A stretch of DNA of 64,000 nucleotides from Edaphochlamys debaryana. Its lineage: Eukaryota; Chlorophyta; Chlorophyceae; Chlamydomonadales. The first letter of the stretch is position 1. Each line of letters starts with the position of its first letter. Below, one piece after another: positions 57,001 through 64,000 of the stretch. Under the pieces are notes generated by a model that ran no database searches, was not told the DNA's origin, and saw only the letters and a list, made by a program, of their open reading frames with translations. Location: NCBI GenBank assembly GCA_016858145.1, contig JAEHOE010000001.1, positions 1,674,001-1,738,000 of the forward strand, read 5' to 3'. The translations under genes were made by a program, and so were the position numbers.

Positions 57001-59800
57001 GTGGTTGCAGGTTCAGCGCAGCTTGCAGTAGTGGTGTGTTCGCGGGGACCCCGAGCCCCAAGCCGGCCAGCCGTCCGCTCACCGTGTGATGGCCGCCCCC
57101 ACCCCCGGGTGCCGGACCTTGACCGCAACCACCGTGCCGGCGGGCATGCCTGGGGGTGCGAAGGCGTGGGTTGAGGGTGTGGGGGTGATTGAAGCTCCCA
57201 AGAGGTAAGAGCACCCCCGCCGCCCTCTTACCGCCCCGCTTGTTGGATCCGTGGCCAAGCGTGCCCTTTCCGGACAGAATCAAGGCCTGGGGCGGCCCTC
57301 CGTTCCGAAGGCTCCACGCAACATCCCTCTCAGCACCATACCTGCATCCATCCACGCCCTCGCCAACCCGCCCCCACCCCTGCGCACCCGTCATGGCGCC
57401 CCCCTTCTCGCTCAGCTTGGCCCGGTGGATCTGGCCGATGGATCCAGAGGCCACGGGCCGTGGATCCACCTCGTCGAACAGCTCCCGCATGGGCACTCCG
57501 AAGGCCGCCTCGATGGCGGACCGCGTGTACTTGAAGCCGTGGGCGGGGGCCTGGGGGGGGTTAAGGAAGTGGAGGAAAGTTGCAGAGAAGTTGGAGGGGC
57601 GATATGGGGTATTCTGAAAGCATCGGCGACCATGCCACCTGTGCTGTAGGAACTGGCGGGCTCCAATCGAGCGAGCGAGCAGCACCGCCCTGGCACCCCC
57701 CCCGGTATTAACCCCCTGACCCCGGCCCTGAGCACCGTTGTAAGCGTTCGGTGCGGCGGTACCACCCCCCCATACCCCCCCCCACACACTCCCCCCCGCT
57801 CCCCCCCCCCCCCACACACACCTGTGCGTGCAGCTTCTCCAGCTCCGTGCACATGTCGGGGGGGAACATGTCGTGGCGGGTGGCGGCCCACTGGCCCCAC
57901 TTGATGAAGGCAGGGCCTGGGGGGCAGAGTGGGAGGGGGAGGGAGGGAGGGAGGCACCCGAGTCAGGCTCCAGCCCCTGGCTCCCAGACTCCCGTCCCTC
58001 ACACGGATATGCCCAGCCTCCGCGGCGCCTCCCGCACGCCCACGTGCGCCTCCCAAGCATGACGTGTGTGCCCCATACCACACGGCCGCACCTCAGCACC
58101 CCCACCCCGCTCCCGTCCAGCTCCAGTTCGTCCAAGATCACCCCCACCCCCCCCCCACACACACTCTCCCCTTCCCCCCCCCCCACCCTCGCCCTCACGC
58201 CCCAAGACAGATCAGTATCAAACCGCCCCACCCCCCTCTCCTACCCCTCCTCCCCCGTCGGACCTCGGCTCGCTGGCTGCCGCCAAACCTTCTCTTTGGC
58301 TACGGTTTGCGCAATTCGTCATGCGACCACCCCTCCTGCCCCCCATCCCCACCCCCCACCCCCCCCACCCGCCGCCTCCAGCGTGGCCCGCATGAGCTCC
58401 ATCCACTCGGCCCGCCGCCACTGCAGCTGCAGCGCCACGGGGGCGGACAGCAGCACGGGCGCGAACAGGGCCAGCAGCCACAGCGTGCGGCCCAGGGAGG
58501 CCAGCAGCGAGGCCAGCTGCAGGGGCAGCGCCTGCCACCAGGGCGCCCCCGCGGGCCCCCCCTCGGGGCCCTCCTCGGGCACGTCGAGGTAGAAGGCGAA
58601 GGGCGCATCGGCGCGGGCGCTGGGGGTGGGGGGCGGGGGGTGGGGAGGGGGGGAGGAAGAGGGGGAGGGCGTGGGGTTAGGGAGAGGGGAGTGGGGTGGG
58701 TGAGCATGGGGCGAGGGGACGTGTGGAACCGCCGTATGGAGAGTAAGACCTCAGCTCGGGATTGCAAGATCATTGGATCCAGTGCCAGCGTCTTAAGGTG
58801 GACAGCTCCTCCGCTGCACGGGCCCGCAAGGCAGGTAGAAGGATCAGTGTGCGTACGGTGCGGGGACTCACGTCTTGATGCGCGCCAGCTCAGCAACCGT
58901 AACCGCCAGCGTAACCGGCAGGTTATTCGCGAGTACGTTGATGGCGGCGAGGAGGTAGTAATGCAACTGCCGCAACCCGCCCGGCACGCCCCACGCGTAC
59001 GACATCCAGCCGCCCGCGCCGAGCTGCCGCGTCAGCAGCAGGACGAGCGCGCTCCAGCTGAGGCTGCCGTAGTACGGCGCCAGGGTCTCGAGTACGGACC
59101 GCCGTACCGAGTGCCGTACAGATGCGAGGCACGCGTGGGACGCCTGCCAGCCGCTGCGTGCCGCGGCGGCGGCGGCAGTGGCCGCAGCGGAGGCACCGGA
59201 GCCCGCGGCTGGCGGCGTCAGGCGCATTGCTGAGGCCGCAAAAGACCGGAACGGCGCACCCCCACCCCCCAGCGTGCCCGGCGCACGGAAGGCCGTGGCG
59301 GCACAGCCAGGGCTGCCGCCAGTGCCAAGAGCCGGGCCCCGCGTTCCCCGGCCTGCCCCGCTGGCACCCGCGCCCCCACCGCCCGCCGAGGTCGCGAAGC
59401 CGCGGGGGGAGCAGCTCGGTCGGCCGCCGCCGAGCCAGGACGGCGCGGGGTTGGTTGGGCCTGGGCCCCAGCCGGGCCCCGCCCGGCCCGAGCCGGGCCC
59501 CGCTGACGTGACGCGGTTGCTGGGCGGGGCTGACGTGGAGGCGGGCCAGGCGCCTGCCGGGCTGCGCCCTGGCGGGGGCGGCTGCGTGGACCGTGTGGCA
59601 GCGGCGCTGACGTGGCGCCCAGTGCTGGAGCAAGCTTGGGTGCCGGCGCCAGAGGCCGAGGCGGAGGCGGAGGCGGAGGACCCGGCCGGGAGGGGCCCCT
59701 GCGCGAAGCGGCGAGCGAAGCTGCGCGCTAGGGGCTGCACCGCGGCAGCGCCTGCGCCGCGACTCTGCAGCTGCACCAGCAGCGCCGCGGCGTAGGCCAT
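54068..59800 (-). CDS. ABC1/UbiB-family atypical kinase, ADCK2-like
   Basis: Fourteen exons: 59800-58872, 58619-58369, 57916-57822, 57550-57388, 57149-57083, 56913-56802, 56558-56374, 56092-55961, 55777-55636, 55473-55395, 55140-55067, 54845-54750, 54547-54449, 54172-54068; 842 residues. The Arg/Ala/Ser-rich N-terminus (FARRFAQ) suggests an organellar transit peptide. A Gly-rich spacer and a hydrophobic helix pair (TLWLLALFAPVLLSAPVALQL) follow. ABC1 signatures: KWGQ (399-402, KxGQ), SGSIGQ (460-465) in place of the Ala-rich loop, catalytic K490 in VAVKVRHPG, ETFETGEHITSYI, HSDLHPGNILV (D623, N628) and DVG (680-682) replacing DFG. The linear order and QWAATRHDMFP and EAANLRRFNHNF best fit the ADCK2 branch. 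Family members act in mitochondria or plastids, with known links to coenzyme Q or prenyl-lipid metabolism. The substrate here is unknown. Confidence 0.9.
54268..54362 (-). repeat. Imperfect tandem repeat in ABC1K intron 13
   Basis: Two adjacent copies of GAT(GA/CG)CCCGAGGGTC followed by ACTCAACCCG or CTTCAACCCG and a C/T-rich end occur at about 54277-54330 and 54331-54375 (+ strand). Unit length is about 55 bases. Confidence 0.6.
56560..56680. repeat. GGGT-rich tract in ABC1K intron 6
   Basis: A run of GGTGGGTGGGCGGGTGGGTG units followed by GGTGGTGTGGTGGTG starts at the acceptor of exon 7. On the transcript strand it is a C/A-rich extended acceptor tract. Confidence 0.75.
57181..57205 (-). 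repeat. Shared intron motif, ABC1K intron 4 copy
   Basis: The + strand reads GGTGATTGAAGCTCCCAAG. On the transcript this is GGGAGCTTCAATCACC, close to the AGCTTCAAACACC core of the WDR26 intron copies, and lies about 36 bases before the acceptor at 57150. Confidence 0.5.
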
Positions 59801-60637
59801 GCCCCGGGCGTCGGGGGCGCGTAGCCAGGAGGCCCTGCGACGTCGCGGATGGGTAATCGATCAGCGATGGCACCGTCGAGGCACGACTTTGTGCCTTGAG
59901 CGCCCTCCTCCCGGCGAAGCCCTTGCATGTGTGCGCGAAAGGGTGCTGGACGCAAACGCGCGAGTACCGGAATGTGGGTGCGGCTGGCGAGCGAGCGCAT
60001 CGCCGCCGAAGAGTTCAGCGCCTCGCTCTGAAAGCGCCGTAGCTTCGAGCATGGCGACCTAGGGCGCTCACCTCGTGTGGTCACTGCTTGTGGAGCTCGC
60101 CATTCTGCTCCAGTCGCCCGGGGAAAGGTCACAAAGCTCCAATCTCCCCGGCCGCGACGCAAACGTGACGAGAGCCTATCGGCGCATCGGAAAGCAGAGC
60201 TGTGTGTGCCGCTCGTGATCGAGGGGGAAATCCGAGCAGTCTCGCAATATAGTTGAGGGCTTTTCGGTGACTCGCGAGCGGTCTCTCGCGCCGCTGGTAG
60301 ACGCGAGCTTTGGGTCAGCTTCTATGTGCACAGAACAGCACGTCGCAAGCGCAATGAGCGTCAAACAACCTCGGGCATTATGCCGGGATTGAGGCACACG
60401 CGTCGCATACCCACCGACATCACCCGCCCGCCCCCTCGCCTCAACGCGAGCATCGGCCGGCGCCTGTGCCCCGCCCGGCTTCAACCCATGCTTAGCCACC
60501 TGCATCCGTCGACAGAATCCTTTCCGGGCCTTCGTCCTAGAATGTCGACCATGCCCAAGCTTGCCTCGCTCCTGTGCCCGACGGCCGCGCATCGAAGCTT
60601 CTGCCTAGAGCGGAGGCCTGCATAGCACTACGATGAA
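59801..60637. other. Gap between ABC1K and the right-edge gene
   Basis: This is the promoter side of the ABC1 kinase gene and the 3' side of the next minus-strand gene. The frame running from the kinase start codon upstream holds no further convincing exon. No repeat or RNA gene was seen. Confidence 0.45.
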
Positions 60638-63600
60638 CTAACTGCACCCCTCCTCCCCAAGCAACTCCAGCCGCACCTCCCCCTCCGCCCCCGTCTGCAG
60701 CGCCACCAGCCCGCCCGCCCAGCGCCGGCTCAGCGCCGAGGCGCCCCGCGCCCGCACCCCGCCCTCCTCCGCCCCCGCCTCGCCCCCCTCCGCCCGCTGC
60801 TGCCACGCCAGGTTGTTCTGATGCGCCAGGCTCAGAGCCGCCAGAAACAGGCGGTGCTCAGAGACCGCCCCCAGCGCCCCCAGGGCCCCACCCCCGCATG
60901 TGCCGCTGCCGCTGTCGCCCCTGCCGCTGTCGCCGACACCGGCGGTGATGGCACACGGGTCCGGTTCTGCTCGAGCACCGTGGGTTTGTAGCTGGGCCCC
61001 GTGGGCCTGCAGCTGGGCCCGGCTGGGCCCAGGTGCGGCCGCGGCCGCGGCATCTATCGCCAGCTGGCGGAGGGACAGCGACACGGGCGGCGGCTGAACC
61101 GGTGTGGTTGGCGGCGGGAGGGGCCCCGCCTTGCCCCGCCGGGGCCGGCCCCCGAGGTGCTGAGGCGCCGCCAACGCAGTGCCCTGCCTCGGGTCCGCCG
61201 CCGCGTCGGGGGCTTGTGCGGCCTCGGCGGCGGCCGCAGCGGCTGCGGCTGCGGCTGCGGCCCGCAGGCGGTCCGCGAGGAAGGCGATGAGGGAGCGCAG
61301 CTCCAGACGGCCCCGCTGCCGCGCCGCCAACAGCTCCTGATAGGGTTGGGGAAGGGGAGGGAATGAGGGCAAGGTTGAGAGGACTTGAGGTTTAGGTACG
61401 TTATAGACATGGCAGGGCATGGCGCGGATTGGTCTGGCATGGGAAAGGGCCTCCCCGGGACAAGGGCCCCAAGGCCTCTCACCCTAATGCAGGCCGCCCA
61501 CAGCTGCTCCCGCCTCCGCTTGCTGGCGCCGGGCAGCCGCGGACCGCCGGCGGCGCCTGCCGCCGCCATTGCTGCCCCTGCGCCTGCATCTCCGCCTGCT
61601 GCGCCCCCGGCGGCGGCGCGCACCGTCGCCGCCGCAGCCGCCGCAGCCGTCGCCGCATCCACCGCCGCCGTCGCCTGCGCGCCCTCATCGGCAGTCACGT
61701 CGCCGCGCTGTACGGCCTGCTGTACGGCATCATGCGCCGCGATCCGGATCTGGTTGACCTCCTCGCCGCCCAGGCCCGCCAGCTCGTCCATCAGCAGCGG
61801 TCCGTCAGCTCCGTCCAGATCTGAATCGAACACCAGCGAGACACACGACATCGTGTCATCGTCATCTTGCTCGTCCAGACGTGGATCCTGCCCGTACCCT
61901 GGCGTCCTGCCGGCGGCGCCGCCAGCGCCAGCCCGCCCCGGCGTGTCGACGTCGTACGGGTCGCCGATGGTGTTGGCGGCGGCGGTGGCGGCGGTAGCGG
62001 CGGGGCTTGATCCGCCGCCGCCGCCACCTTCGCCGCCAAAGAGGCCAGAGTCCTCGCCGTCATCGTCCCAGAACTCCAGCCCGACCATCTCGTCCAGGCC
62101 TTCGTCATCGCCGTACAGCTCTGTCGTACGAAGATCTCGGCCATCGCCACATGCTGGCGGCGCCATTACCACCACCTGCACGTCGCAGGCCTCCGCCTCT
62201 TCCTGCTGCTCCTCCTCCGCCTCCGCCTCCTCCTGCTCCTCCTCCTCTCCCCTTTCCGCCGCTGCCGGGCTTGTCGCTGCTCCCCCGTGCGCCACGTCTG
62301 GTGACCGGCCGCCGCCCGTGCCCGGGGCATCCACGTGAGCCACGCCAACGCCCTCCTCGTCGCGGTCCACGTGGTCCTCGGCCACGTCAGCAGCCCTGTC
62401 GTACAGCACAGCCACGCCGCCGTCCTCGGCTGCAAAGACCCCGCCGCCTGGCAACGCGTGCGCGGCGCTGACCGCCTCCCCCTCCCCGCCCGGACCATCG
62501 TGCCCTGCAGGGCGGGGGTGTCCCTCTGCCCAGACACGTAGCTCCCTCCGCGTCACCGCGTCGCCAGCACGCCCTTCGGGCTCCTCCGCGCCCTGCCACC
62601 CTGGCCCCAGCCCTGCCCCTGTCCCCCAGTCCCTGTGTCCAGGCCGTGCTGTGCTGTGGGCCCTCGCTAGGGGAGCAGGGGCCTCCGCTGCTGGTATGGA
62701 TCCGCGGTTGCTCCAAACCGCACTGCTCGACGGAAGCGGTCGGGGCCCGGCCGAGGCCAGGACCGTGGGCCCGGTGGGCCTGCGCGGGTCCTCCCTGGGC
62801 CCGGGCTCAACCGCCGCCCCCGCGGAGCCCCAAGGCGCAGCAGCACTGCCGCCGGCACCATGACCGTACGGCGGCCTTGCCGTGCGGACATCGTACGGCT
62901 CCGCAGTACGGTATCCGTACGGCGTGGCGCGGTCGGTTGCCGCCAGGCGCCGGCGCTCGAAGACGGACGGTCGCGGGGCGGAGCCGCCGCCAGCGTCGCC
63001 TGCCACTCGGCTGCCGGCGGCGCCGCTGCCCGTGTGGAGCTCCACTCTGGCGGCGGAGGCCACCGCCGCCGCCGCACCTCCGCCGCCGCCGCCGCTGCCG
63101 CTGCAACCACGGCGCGGACCGCTGCCTGGCGGCGGCAGGGTCCAGCCTGGAGGTGTCACCTGCGCATGTGCGTGGTGTGGGTGGGGCGGGTGTGCTGGGT
63201 GCGTTGGCGCCGCCGCCACCGAGCATGTGGGTCGGTCGTCCTGCTCCAGTACGGTGACAGTCAGCTCCTCGTCTTCGTCGTAGTCACCGCCGCCGTACCC
63301 GCCGCCGCCAGCGCCACCAAGCCCGTCCGCATTGCCGTAGCTGCTGCCGTAGGCGTCGCCGGCACAGCCCTGACCTTGCCTGGCGTCTCCACTCCCCCAG
63401 CCTGCACCCTCGCCAGCAGCTGCATAGCTGCCGTGATGCGGACCGTGGCTGCCGTACCCACCACCTTGCAATGCTCCCAGTGCACCACCGTGGTCCGAAC
63501 CCCCAATGGATTGGACCCCGTCGAACCCCGGGCCCCCAGTAGCGTAACTAGGGGGGCCCGAGTGGTGGAGGCGGCCGGCGTGCAGACCCGGTGGCATCAG

Positions 63601-64000
63601 CGCCGAGGACGGACCCGCCCCGCCCACAGCACCCGCGGCGTAGCGCGTCGATACCGGCGGCGGTACAGGCAGCGGCGGTGGCCGCGCCGGGAGCTGCAGG
63701 AGCTGAGGCGGCAGGGGCCGGGGCGGGGCGCGGCCGGCGGCTGGCGGGGGGGCCGGCGCGTAGGGCGGCGCGGCGCCCGTCTCGAGAAGGAGCTCCGCCG
63801 CCGTCCGCATGCCGGCCCCGGGCCCAATCCCGGCGGCCCAGGCAGTGCTGCCGGGGAGCCCATGCGCCCGCGCGTGCGGAGGCCCATGCAGCGGCGGGGC
63901 CGGGGCTTGCTGGCCTGGCGGGAGACCGGGGTGCGACAGCAGCTGCTGTGGGGCTGCAGGGCTGTGGTGTGCCCCTGGCGCCTGGGGGCCGGGGTGGTCC
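60638..64000 (-). CDS. Unknown acidic low-complexity protein, 5' end beyond the window
   Basis: Visible exons are 64000-61483 (cut by the window edge) and 61336-60638, with donor AGG|GTGAGA and acceptor TATCAG|GAGC in phase 0; about 1,071 residues are visible. The frame stays open to the last base, so the ATG at 63808-63810 need not be the start. The protein is Gly/Pro/Ala-rich and disordered up to about 62450. Then come a Glu block (about 62195-62270) and acidic patches (YGDDEGLDEMVGLEFWDDDG, DEQDDDD). An ordered part follows: LLMDELAGLGGEEVNQIRIA, AHDAVQQAVQRGDV, ASKRRREQLWAA and, after the intron, ELLAARQRGRLELRSLIAFL with a poly-Ala helix. The C-terminus has EHRLFLAALSLAHQNNLAWQ. The basic KRRR plus acidic stretches could suit a nuclear regulator. 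I recognise no family. Confidence 0.6.

Overview
The window looks like nuclear DNA of a chlorophyte green alga, probably from the Chlamydomonas/Volvox side. It is very GC-rich and its genes are broken into many short exons. Introns typically open with GTGGGGG and close with a C-rich tract and CAG. A TGTAA-type polyadenylation signal follows several stop codons. Recognisable products (ARP6, expansin, eS25, GID7/WDR26, a YAK1/TAR1-type DYRK kinase, a FLY1/Tul1 RING E3, an ABC1 atypical kinase) fit a green-plant nucleus. There is no bacterial operon structure, CRISPR array, phage or intact transposon. Exon coordinates were read by hand from splice signals, reading phase and family conservation. 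Every multi-exon model below closes in frame.

Layout: (1) 399-4018 (+) ARP6, ten exons. (2) 6218-8087 (+) a secreted single-domain expansin, eight exons. (3) 9911-11839 (-) an unknown Gly/Ala-rich protein with a duplicated EVRQVLGET motif. (4) 12504-17447 (-) a LisH/CTLH/WD40 protein of the WDR26/GID7 family, 14 exons. (5) 18684-19007 (+) intronless ribosomal protein eS25. (6) 22052-23234 (-) an unknown three-exon gene. (7) 24385-26978 (+) an NTF2/SnoaL-like protein. (8) 29030-36466 (-) a 1,948-residue YAK1/TAR1-like kinase. (9) 38045-43036 (+) a FLY1/Tul1-like transmembrane RING-H2 E3. (10) about 44000-50905 (+) a large protein of an unnamed protist/algal family. (11) 54068-59800 (-) an ADCK2-like ABC1 kinase. 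(12) 60638-64000 (-) a low-complexity acidic protein cut by the right edge.

The genes do not form one pathway. They are a mix of chromatin (ARP6), wall (expansin), ubiquitin (GID7, FLY1), nutrient/lipid signalling (YAK1/TAR1), translation (eS25) and probably mitochondrial quinone biology (ABC1K). Convergent and divergent pairs alternate: eS25/WDR26, gene 6/gene 7 and YAK1/FLY1 are divergent.

The most unusual signal is in the introns. Several introns of the WDR26 gene, and one of the ABC1K gene, share a motif of about 25 bases (GTGTTTGAAGCTG...GCGGGA on the + strand) next to the acceptor. In one copy a hexanucleotide array has expanded exactly between this motif and the acceptor. Many introns also have G-run 5' ends and C-run 3' ends that could pair. 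Three GC-AG introns, a 14-nt and a 22-nt microexon, and a gene whose three predicted introns are all stop-free multiples of three complete the picture.
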